From CAZKJL01 sp964611095 (GTDB lineage: Bacteria; Patescibacteriota; Gracilibacteria; Peribacterales; Peribacteraceae), in assembly GCA_964611095.1 (NCBI GenBank), contig CAZSWJ010000010.1:1-46612 (forward strand): a stretch of 46,612 nucleotides of DNA, written 5' to 3'. This document shows, piece by piece, positions 39,723 through 46,052 of this stretch. The first letter of the stretch is position 1; each line of letters opens with the position of its first letter. Position numbers and translations under genes: made by a program. Below the pieces are notes generated by a model. It worked only from the letters and a program-made list of their open reading frames with translations. It searched no databases and was not told where the DNA came from.

Positions 39723-39846
39723 GACTCTGCTCCCTCAGGACGAAATGGACTGAAACACGACCGGCCAACGCACGCACGTGCGCTCGATGGTCGTGTTTCT
39801 AAAAAGCGATGTGAACGAACATCCTTCCAATGAAAACTGGAAGGAT
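39723..39846 (-). promoter_or_regulatory. Structured 5' leader, copy A
   Basis: Hairpin 1 at 39821-39846: ATCCTTCCA with TGGAAGGAT, perfect 9 bp. Hairpin 2 at 39752-39799: GAAACACGACC with GGTCGTGTTTC, perfect 11 bp, enclosing CGCAC gcac GTGCG. CGATGTGAACGAAC between the hairpins is identical in copy B. Two base pairs of hairpin 1 and two of the inner stem of hairpin 2 change in a compensatory way between copies. Confidence 0.7.
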
Positions 39847-39848
39847 TC

Positions 39849-39876
39849 ACTATAAAACTCTTTATATTTTTGTCAA
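39849..39876 (-). promoter_or_regulatory. Promoter TTGACA-N16-TATAGT (copy A)
   Basis: -35 at 39871-39876, -10 at 39849-39854, spacer 16 as in copy B. Confidence 0.75.
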
Positions 39877-39882
39877 TGTTGC

Positions 39883-39888
39883 TACTCT
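39883..39888 (+). promoter_or_regulatory. -10 box (TACTCT), leaderless type, for rsmI
   Basis: Ends 6 nt before GTG 39895, divergent from the copy A promoter. Confidence 0.5.
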
Positions 39889-39894
39889 GTGTCC

Positions 39895-40569
39895 GTGCTC
39901 TCCATCGTTTCCACTCCCATCGGCAACCTCAAGGACATCACGGTGCGGTCGCTGGAGGCCTTAAAGAACTGCAACGGCGTCATCTGCGAAGACACACGCG
40001 TCACGGGCCAGCTCTTCAAATTGCTCGATTTACCCAAGAAAGAGTTCATTTCGTTCCATGGTTACACCGACGACGGCAAAGCGGATTGGATTTGTGAACG
40101 CCTCAAGAAAGGAGAACATCTCTGCCTCGTCTCGGATGCCGGAACTCCGGGCATCTCCGACCCCGGCTTCGTCGTCGTATCCAAAGCAAGCGCCGCGGGA
40201 CTCCCCATCGAAGTACTCCCTGGACCTTCGGCATTCCTCGCCGCACTCAGTGCATCGGGGCTCCCCATCAACCAATTCACGTACCTCGGATTCCTTCCGT
40301 TAAAGAAGGGAAGGAAAACGCTCATCGAAACATTCAAAACCGAAGAGCGAACGATCGTCTTCTACGAGTCGCCGCATCGCATGGAAAAAACGGCGAGCGA
40401 ACTGTGTGCCGCACTCGTCGATCAACCCGCACGCGCGATCGTCATCGCCCGCGAACTCACGAAGATGCACGAGGAGGTGTTGCGTACCACGATCGGAGAA
40501 TTACCGGAGCGAATGAAGACACTGAATATCAAAGGAGAGTTCGTCGTAGTAATAGGAGGAGCTGAATAA
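39895..40569 (+). CDS. rsmI: 16S rRNA (cytidine-1402-2'-O)-methyltransferase
   Basis: 224 aa. GTG 39895 gives the family N-terminus (LSIVSTPIGNLKDITVR); the GTG two codons earlier is disfavoured by the -10 spacing. SAM-dependent tetrapyrrole-methylase fold: CEDTRVTGQL, SDAGTPGISDPG, PGPSAFLAAL, FYESPHRMEKT and RELTKMHEEV are all present. It 2'-O-methylates C1402 in the 30S decoding centre. The protein lacks the extra C-terminal domain of E. coli RsmI (286 aa). Confidence 0.95.
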   Translation: MLSIVSTPIGNLKDITVRSLEALKNCNGVICEDTRVTGQLFKLLDLPKKEFISFHGYTDDGKADWICERLKKGEHLCLVSDAGTPGISDPGFVVVSKASAAGLPIEVLPGPSAFLAALSASGLPINQFTYLGFLPLKKGRKTLIETFKTEERTIVFYESPHRMEKTASELCAALVDQPARAIVIARELTKMHEEVLRTTIGELPERMKTLNIKGEFVVVIGGAE

Positions 40570-40584
40570 ACAACGAGCGAGTAA

Positions 40585-40735
40585 ATCCACATCCCAAGGG
40601 CGGCGTGCAATGCGCGCGGGGGTCTGCGGGTGGGCGCTCATTGCACACGCGCTTCTTTTGGTTCTTTTCTTGTCGCTCGGACAAGAAAAGAACATCTCTG
40701 TTTTGCTACGACAAAGAAGTAACACTCGTTACCGA
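40585..40735. repeat. Palindromic intergenic repeat, copy 1
   Basis: The order matches copy 2 at 45906: TAAATCCACATCCCAAGGG, a GC-rich part with CGGGGGTCTGCGG, a perfect 12-bp inverted repeat TTCTTTTCTTGT/ACAAGAAAAGAA (40662-40692, loop of 7), and the tail AAAGAAGTAACACTCGT. It fills the rsmI/M23 spacer. Confidence 0.7.
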
Positions 40736-42492
40736 GCAGGAAGAATCGACAACGGATTGATGTGTTCACCATCCTTCGTCACTTCCAAGTGCACGTGCGC
40801 TCCCGTCGTCATGTATCCCGCTCCGTGCGTTCCGGGAGTTCCGCCGGAGAGCGCGATGATCTGCCCCGCCATCACCACGTCGCCCTTGCGAACGAGTGCC
40901 GCGGAGACGTGTCCGTAGAGTGACGCGTAACCGTTGCGGTGTCCGATGAGCACGTAGCTGTACCCCGTCGCCCCGCCGTCTTTAATGGCAAGCACGATGC
41001 CGTCCGAGATGGCGTGCACGGAGCTGCTTTGAGGTGTGGCGATATCCACCGCACGGTGCGGCACGTGGAACACGGTTTCATAATCGGCATCGAAGAATCC
41101 GGCGGTGATGGGTCCGCGGACCGGCCACTGGAAGAGCGGCGGCAGTCCGTCCATGCCCGTGTCGCGTTCCGCGGATTCCACCTCACCGATCTTGGCGCTC
41201 ACCGCGGTCTGGAGAATGGCGAGCTTGGGAGCGAGTGCTGTGATCTGCGGCTGAAGTTCCGCGCGAACCGGCGCTGCTTCATCGGCTTGGCGCTTGGCGC
41301 GAACGTACGCTTCGGCGGGTGCCGTGGGCACGCCGTCTTTCATCAGCTTGATGACGGCCTCGATGTCGGCGATGTCACGCTTCACGGCGAGGAGCGCGGC
41401 GGACTGAATGAGCGCACCCGACGCATCCACGGGAAGCGCATCACGCCTCTCGATGAGCTGCGAGCGCACCAGCTCTTTTTCTTCCACATATTTGTAGAGC
41501 TTCTTGTCCGTGTTGCGCTGCTGCACCGTCACTTGGAACGCCTTGAGTGCGGCGTCTTGCAACAGTCGCATGGCTTCGTCCTTGCGCACGAGCGTGTCGC
41601 GCTGCGTCTCGAGCGTCTTGTACTGCGCCTGCAGGTCACTCAGTTCCGCGTTCAGCTTTTTCAGCTTCGCCTCGCGCAATTCCTGGTTGATGTTCTGAAG
41701 ATCGGACTGGATCGATGCCATGCGCGCACTCGCCTCTTCGGCTTCTTTGGCGACGGCGATCACTTCTTCCTGCGTCAGTTTTTTCTGGCGCCAACTGTCA
41801 TCGATGAACGCCGCTTTTTCATCGGCGAGTGACGCGATGTCACTGTGCTTTTTCTCCAGCGCCGTCAGTTGCTTCTGCAAATCTTTGGCGATCTGCGCGA
41901 GACGCGTTTCCGCTCGTCCCGACTCGTCGACGAGCACGTTCACTTGTCCGAAGAAGCGCGTCCTGGCTTTGTTTGCGGCCTGACGTGCCAAGTCATCATC
42001 GATGCTGTCGCCGAGCGAACCGCGGAGGAGATACCGGAGAATGCCTCCGCCCGCCACGGGGCCCGTGTCGGTGTCGGCCATGTCGCGGCTGGCGAGATAA
42101 CGAATGAACTCCACGTAGTCGTCGCGCTGGCTGAACGCGAGCGAGGCATAGAACGATTTGCTGTCCTGCGCCGCCTCGAGCTGCGACGTCAGGACCTCGA
42201 TGAGCTTCCGCTGCTCCGCGATTTGTTCGCGAATCGCTTTGCGCTGCTCGGTCGCTTGGGCCAAGTCGCGTTTGGCATCGGCGACTTTGGAATCGAAGTT
42301 CGCCAGAGTCTCCTCCAGCTCGCTGCGCTTCTTCGTCGTCTCCGCGGCGTTGTGCCAGAGTTCGTTGAACTGATCCTTCACTTGCGCCAGGTGTTCCTCG
42401 CTTACGGCAGCGAGTGCGGTGATCGGCAGAGCCGTCACGACCAGGAGCATCATCGCCGTCTTTTGTATGTTGGTGTTTCTGCCGAAAGGCAT
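40729..42492 (-). CDS. EnvC-like M23 peptidase with coiled coil
   Basis: 587 aa from ATG 42492 (TATAAT 7 nt upstream). A signal peptide (about 14-36) is followed by long coiled-coil segments (about 40-135 and 195-345), then a C-terminal LytM/M23 domain with zinc ligands His479, Asp483 (HRAVD) and His566/His568 (HVH). All ligands are present, so it may cleave peptidoglycan cross-links itself, unlike EnvC, which only activates amidases. Likely role: cell division or wall remodelling. The stop lies at the edge of the palindromic repeat. Confidence 0.9.
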   Translation of the reverse strand: MPFGRNTNIQKTAMMLLVVTALPITALAAVSEEHLAQVKDQFNELWHNAAETTKKRSELEETLANFDSKVADAKRDLAQATEQRKAIREQIAEQRKLIEVLTSQLEAAQDSKSFYASLAFSQRDDYVEFIRYLASRDMADTDTGPVAGGGILRYLLRGSLGDSIDDDLARQAANKARTRFFGQVNVLVDESGRAETRLAQIAKDLQKQLTALEKKHSDIASLADEKAAFIDDSWRQKKLTQEEVIAVAKEAEEASARMASIQSDLQNINQELREAKLKKLNAELSDLQAQYKTLETQRDTLVRKDEAMRLLQDAALKAFQVTVQQRNTDKKLYKYVEEKELVRSQLIERRDALPVDASGALIQSAALLAVKRDIADIEAVIKLMKDGVPTAPAEAYVRAKRQADEAAPVRAELQPQITALAPKLAILQTAVSAKIGEVESAERDTGMDGLPPLFQWPVRGPITAGFFDADYETVFHVPHRAVDIATPQSSSVHAISDGIVLAIKDGGATGYSYVLIGHRNGYASLYGHVSAALVRKGDVVMAGQIIALSGGTPGTHGAGYMTTGAHVHLEVTKDGEHINPLSILPAR

Positions 42493-42499
42493 TCCGCTT

Positions 42500-42508
42500 A
42501 TTATAGCA
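42500..42508 (-). promoter_or_regulatory. Extended -10 (TGCTATAAT) for the M23 peptidase
   Basis: Consensus TATAAT with TG extension, 7 nt before ATG 42492. Confidence 0.65.
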
Positions 42509-42546
42509 TAAAACACGTGTTTTCTGAAGCTTGGTTTGAAGCAATG

Positions 42547-42596
42547 GAAGCCAATAATCGTTGGTTTCCTTGGTTTCTTTGGATTCCCTGGTTTCC
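42547..42596. repeat. Degenerate 9-nt array (TTGGTTTCC) with inverted unit
   Basis: TTGGTTTCC, TTGGTTTCT, TTGGATTCC and CTGGTTTCC run in tandem at 42561-42596. GGAAGCCAA at 42547-42555 is an inverted unit, giving a stem with loop TAATCG. Confidence 0.7.
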
Positions 42597-42613
42597 CCCA
42601 AGAAAATTCTCTC

Positions 42614-42823
42614 CCTTCACCCGATCCTTTGCTATGATCGCGCCATGATCTACGCGCTCTCCGGAATCNNNNNNNNNNNNNNNNNNNNNNNNNNNNNNNN
42701 NNNNNNNNNNNNNNNNNNNNNNNNNNNNNNNNNNNNNNNNNNNNNNNNNNNNNNNNNNNNNNNNNNNNCCTTCACCCGATCCTTTGCTATGATCGCGCCA
42801 TGATCTACGCGCTCTCCGGAATC
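42614..42823. other. Assembly gap of 100 N flanked by identical 55-bp repeats
   Basis: 42614-42668 equals 42769-42823, including the ruvA -10 box and first codons. Same signature as the korB gap, so the second copy and the N run are probably artefacts. Confidence 0.9.
42788..42793 (+). promoter_or_regulatory. -10 box (TATGAT), leaderless type, for ruvA
   Basis: Ends 6 nt before ATG 42800; TGC precedes it (TGCTATGAT), an extended -10. Confidence 0.6.
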
Positions 42824-43381
42824 GTCCGAAAATTACCGCTTCCGCAGATCGCCGTGGACGTTTCGGGTGTGGAATATTTGGCCACGCTCCCCCACCCGCT
42901 CTGGGACGAACTCCAGGAAGGAAAGCCCACGCGTCTCATCACGTTCACGTACGTCCGTGAGGACCGTTTGGATCTGTTCGGATTCGCATCGCACATCGAG
43001 CGGTCGCTCTTCGTCGAACTTCTCAACATTTCGGGCGTCGGTCCCAAGATGGCGCTCGAGCTCTGCTCCATCCCCCGCCATATGCTCGTGACGGCCGTAC
43101 AGCACGACGATGCCGCACAGCTCACGCAGATCAAGGGAGTCGGCAAGAAGACCGCAGAGAAACTGCTCGTGGACCTCAAGTCGCTCCTCGAGAAGCACCC
43201 CGAGTGGATCACGACCCCGCAAGCCGCACACGAGAAGCCGGCCGCTTTCGATACCGATGCGATCTCGGCACTCACGTCCCTCGGTTACGACCAAGGAACG
43301 GTGCTCGCCGCACTCAAGAAAATCCCGGCCAAGCTCAAGCGCACCGAGGACCGCGTGGCCGCCGCACTCCGCTCCCTGTAA
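42800..43381 (+). CDS. ruvA: Holliday junction branch migration protein RuvA
   Basis: 193 aa. Domain I OB fold (residues 1-63), domain II helix-hairpin-helix pair (LLNISGVGPKMALELCS; LTQIKGVGKKTAEKLLVDL), then a linker and the C-terminal RuvB-contacting domain III (DAISALTSLGYDQGTVLAAL). It binds four-way junctions as a tetramer and loads RuvB. The upstream duplicate start (42645) belongs to the assembly artefact. pgi follows after a repeat-filled spacer. Confidence 0.96.
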   Translation: MIYALSGIVRKLPLPQIAVDVSGVEYLATLPHPLWDELQEGKPTRLITFTYVREDRLDLFGFASHIERSLFVELLNISGVGPKMALELCSIPRHMLVTAVQHDDAAQLTQIKGVGKKTAEKLLVDLKSLLEKHPEWITTPQAAHEKPAAFDTDAISALTSLGYDQGTVLAALKKIPAKLKRTEDRVAAALRSL

Positions 43382-43394
43382 CTTTTCTTTTTTT

Positions 43395-43434
43395 ACTTTC
43401 GCACTTCCGAACTTCTGCACTTTCTCACTTCCCT
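43395..43434. repeat. Degenerate 8-nt tandem array (ACTTYYNN)
   Basis: Five consecutive 8-mers: ACTTTCGC, ACTTCCGA, ACTTCTGC, ACTTTCTC, ACTTCCCT, ending just before the pgi ATG. Confidence 0.7.
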
Positions 43435-43436
43435 CC

Positions 43437-44717
43437 ATGCTGACGCTCGACATCAAAGGCACGCTGGCAAAAGTCATCACGCCCAGTCACGGCATTCCGG
43501 ACAGTGAGTTCGCCACCGTGCGGACGTCGATGCGCAGGTACACCGAAGAATGGCTCTCCGAACGCGAAAAAGGCCAACACGGTTGGTCCATGAATCCGTA
43601 CGACAAAGACGCCGTGAAGACCGTGCAAGCTCTCGTGGAAGGACTCAAGACCGAGAACATCCAGACCGTCGTGTGGATCGGCATCGGCGGATCGGGCCTG
43701 GGACCCAAAGTGCTCCAGGAAATTTTCGAATCTCCCAAGACGCCGGCGTTTTTGGTCATCGATACCATCGACCCCACGAGCCTCGGCATGCAGCTCGATC
43801 TCATCGATTGGAAAAACGCGCTCATCGTCGTGGTGAGCAAGTCCGGTTCCACGCTGGAGACGATGTCGGCCTTCTTCGCCTGCTTCGAACGCCTGAAGTC
43901 CGAGGTGAAGACGCACCCCGGGAACCGCGTCGTCGCCATCACCGACCCCGAGGGCGGACCGCTGCGCGCCTTCGCCAAGACCAACCGCATTCACTCGCTT
44001 GCGATCCCGCCCAATGTCGGCGGACGCTTCTGCATCTTCACGCCCGTCGGACTCCTGGCACTCGGACTCCTCGGTGGCGACATCAACCAGTTCATCCGCG
44101 GCGCCAAAGAGATGGATACCTACTGCCAAGAGACGACGCTCGCCAGGAACCCCGCCGCATCACTGGCAGCCGTGCAGTTCCTCTTGGATACGCGCCGCAA
44201 CTACCCCATCCGCGTCATCATGCCGTACGGCGACAGGCTGATGTCCATGGCACGCTGGGAACAGCAGCTGCTTGCCGAAAGCCTGGGCAAAGGCGAAGGC
44301 TTCAACCCGATTCCCGTCGCCGCCATCGGCACCCAAGACCAGCACTCCCTTCTGCAACAGTGGATGGCGGGCCCGCGCAAAAGCTGGCACCTGTTCATCC
44401 GCGAAATCGATAAGCCGCGTCTGGAAGTTCCCAAGAATGTTCCCGACAGTTTCGGGTACATCGCGGGCAAGACATTCGGCCAGCTGCTCGACGCCTGCTA
44501 CGAAGGCACGAGCCAGGCACTCACGTCCGCCAAGCGTCCGCATGCAACCATTGCGCTGCAGAGACTGGATGAATACCACATCGGCCAGCTCTTCTTCCTG
44601 TTCATGACCGAGGTCGTGTACTTGGGCAAGCTCTACCGCATCGATATCTACGGACAACCCGCGGTGGAAGTCGGCAAGCAGATTACGAAAGGAATTTTGT
44701 CCAAGGGACAATCGTAA
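43437..44717 (+). CDS. pgi: Glucose-6-phosphate isomerase
   Basis: 426 aa, the short bacterial form (as in Bacillus, about 450 aa). Sugar-phosphate loop VVVSKSGSTLET, the central GIGGSGLGPKVL, GGRFCIFTPVGL, the active-site QDQHS and the C-terminal YGQPAVEVGK lysine region are conserved. It interconverts glucose 6-phosphate and fructose 6-phosphate. ATG 43437 is chosen; an open frame reads through from inside ruvA but is not family-like. No -10 sits at the usual distance, so it is probably cotranscribed with ruvA. Confidence 0.95.
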   Translation: MLTLDIKGTLAKVITPSHGIPDSEFATVRTSMRRYTEEWLSEREKGQHGWSMNPYDKDAVKTVQALVEGLKTENIQTVVWIGIGGSGLGPKVLQEIFESPKTPAFLVIDTIDPTSLGMQLDLIDWKNALIVVVSKSGSTLETMSAFFACFERLKSEVKTHPGNRVVAITDPEGGPLRAFAKTNRIHSLAIPPNVGGRFCIFTPVGLLALGLLGGDINQFIRGAKEMDTYCQETTLARNPAASLAAVQFLLDTRRNYPIRVIMPYGDRLMSMARWEQQLLAESLGKGEGFNPIPVAAIGTQDQHSLLQQWMAGPRKSWHLFIREIDKPRLEVPKNVPDSFGYIAGKTFGQLLDACYEGTSQALTSAKRPHATIALQRLDEYHIGQLFFLFMTEVVYLGKLYRIDIYGQPAVEVGKQITKGILSKGQS

Positions 44718-44733
44718 AAAGGACAAACGGGAG

Positions 44734-44739
44734 TATAAT
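44734..44739 (+). promoter_or_regulatory. -10 box (TATAAT) for thioredoxin
   Basis: Perfect TATAAT 27 nt before ATG 44767, predicting about 20 nt of leader without a Shine-Dalgarno. Confidence 0.5.
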
Positions 44740-44766
44740 GAGGATGATTTTCTTCCCCCGATTCCC

Positions 44767-45087
44767 ATGGCCACCCCCATCACCGACGCCGAATTCCCGA
44801 CCAAAGTGCTCAAGTCCCCCATCCCCGTTCTTTTGGACTTTTGGGCTCCCTGGTGCGGTCCGTGCAAAGCCATGAACCCCATCGTCGAGGATCTCGCCAA
44901 GCAGTACGACGGCAAAGTCGCCTTCTACAAAATCAACGTCGACGAGAACCCGGAAGTCTCCGGACAGTTCGGCGTCATGAGCATCCCCACGTTCATCATC
45001 TTCAAGGGCGGCGAAGCCGTGGACACGTTCGTCGGCGTCCAATCCAAGGAAACGGTTTCGGGTAAGCTGGAGGCTCAGCTGAAATAA
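44767..45087 (+). CDS. trxA: Thioredoxin
   Basis: 106 aa. Canonical FWAPWCGPCK with Cys30 and Cys33, buried Asp24, and cis-Pro in MSIPTFIIFKGG. Cytoplasmic dithiol reductant. The small membrane-protein gene follows after 3 nt, so the two are probably cotranscribed. Confidence 0.96.
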   Translation: MATPITDAEFPTKVLKSPIPVLLDFWAPWCGPCKAMNPIVEDLAKQYDGKVAFYKINVDENPEVSGQFGVMSIPTFIIFKGGEAVDTFVGVQSKETVSGKLEAQLK

Positions 45088-45090
45088 TCT

Positions 45091-45363
45091 ATGCGATATT
45101 TTCTCGGACTCCTCGGCATGGTCGGCGGATTCCTGATGGTGAAGTACAGGGAGCGCGTCGGTGACATGTTCGGCGAGCCCGCGTGGGCGTCCAAAGTGGG
45201 CGGTATTTATAACGTCGTGATCTTGGTCGGCGTCATCTTCTTCTTCTGGGGCATCGCGGCGGTCACGCACACCGAAGACGTGCTCTTCGGACCCATCATC
45301 AATTTCATTCCGATGCCGGGGAGGGACTCGGGGCCCACGGGCATTCCGGGCGCGGACTTCTAG
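45091..45363 (+). CDS. Small membrane protein, 90 aa
   Basis: No family recognised. Hydrophobic helices at about 1-17 and 41-58 suggest two membrane spans, with a glycine/proline-rich tail (MPGRDSGPTGIPGADF). It starts 3 nt after trxA and ends 3 nt from the opposing 49-aa membrane-protein gene. Function unknown. Confidence 0.7.
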   Translation: MRYFLGLLGMVGGFLMVKYRERVGDMFGEPAWASKVGGIYNVVILVGVIFFFWGIAAVTHTEDVLFGPIINFIPMPGRDSGPTGIPGADF

Positions 45364-45366
45364 CGC

Positions 45367-45516
45367 CTAGAAAATACCCGCGAAGCGCAGCAACATGACG
45401 AGTGCGACGACACCGATGATGATGTAGCCGATTCTCTTCAGCTGCCCGTCCATGGGGATGTAGTTGAAGATGAGAGCGACGATGAGCAGAACGATGAAGG
45501 GGGTGATGGCACCCAT
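45367..45516 (-). CDS. 49-aa two-span membrane protein (Thivi_2564-like)
   Basis: MGAITPFIVLLIVALIFNYIPMD followed by QLKRIGYIIIGVVALVML: two hydrophobic helices joined by a short NYIPMD loop. The pattern recalls the tiny Thivi_2564-type membrane proteins (helix, YIPMD, lysine, helix). Function unknown. Convergent with the 90-aa gene. Confidence 0.65.
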   Translation of the reverse strand: MGAITPFIVLLIVALIFNYIPMDGQLKRIGYIIIGVVALVMLLRFAGIF

Positions 45517-45630
45517 AAGAATATTGGGAAGAGATGGAGATCAAGGGTAAGACGCGGGACATTTGTTTTCCTTACGCAAAAGCGGCGCCTTCAGGATCGG
45601 CTTGCCATGAGGAGTGCGAAGCACGACAAA

Positions 45631-45748
45631 TGGTGGAGCTGAGGAGATTCGAACTCCTGACCCGTGGCTACAAACCAGATGCGCTGCGCGCAGACCCTTC
45701 TTCCGGCGCCTCGCTTAAACGCTCGGCGGCCAACTGAGCTACAGCCCC
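45631..45748 (-). pseudogene. Aberrant tRNA (Ala-like ends, 40-nt insertion)
   Basis: 118 nt. The first 19 nt and the last about 35 nt are the same as in the adjacent tRNA-Ala, including the acceptor stem with G3-U70, the T arm and encoded CCA. After the D stem (GCTC/GAGC) about 40 extra nt (45680-45720) appear before the anticodon arm. The anticodon loop reads TTTGTAG (TGT if canonical) and its stem has a C-C mismatch. Either an interrupted pseudogene or an intron-like insertion. No known bacterial tRNA intron sits here. Confidence 0.6.
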
Positions 45749-45773
45749 TTGGAAGCGACGAGTGATATTGATG

Positions 45774-45849
45774 TGGTGGAGCTGAGGAGATTCGAACTCC
45801 TGACCCTCTGGTTGCAAACCAGATGCTCTACCAACTGAGCTACAGCCCC
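45774..45849 (-). tRNA. tRNA-Ala (TGC), CCA encoded
   Basis: Standard 76-nt cloverleaf: acceptor GGGGCTG/CAGCTCC with the G3-U70 pair that defines alanine identity, D arm GCTCAGTTGGTAGAGC, anticodon stem TCTGG/CCAGA with loop TTTGCAA (anticodon TGC), T arm AGGAG-TTCGAAT-CTCCT, A73 and CCA. Confidence 0.95.
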
Positions 45850-45905
45850 ACATCGGATCGGAAGGATTCTAGACAATAACTCCCACGAATGCGAGCGGCT
45901 ATTTT

Positions 45906-46040
45906 GTGGTAAAACCACATCCAAAGGGGTGGAGCGCGCCGCAGCGGGGGTCTGCGGTCTGGTTCGCCGAAGGCGAACCGTGGGTATCGGCGCGCAGCGC
46001 TTTCTTGGTTACTTCTTTGGCGCGCCAAAGAAGTAACACT
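45906..46040. repeat. Palindromic intergenic repeat, copy 2
   Basis: Contains GTGGT aaa ACCAC, CGGGGGTCTGCGG, GGTTCGCC gaa GGCGAACC (45961-45979) and a perfect 30-bp palindrome at 46008-46037 (arms GTTACTTCTTTGGCG and CGCCAAAGAAGTAAC). Shares order and sequence with copy 1 at 40585-40735. Confidence 0.75.
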
Positions 46041-46052
46041 CGTCGTACAAAC

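Larger units (their letters stand above)
42493..42799. other. Spacer with tandem array and assembly gap
   Basis: Between the divergent M23 and ruvA genes. It holds the M23 promoter, a 9-nt tandem array (42547-42596), a 100-N gap and duplicated ruvA 5' sequence. No other gene seen. Confidence 0.7.

Noticed and set aside
39752..39799. Hammerhead or other self-cleaving ribozyme in the structured leader
   Set aside because: No CUGAUGA...GAAA core or twister/pistol pattern; the element is a simple nested stem-loop on either strand.
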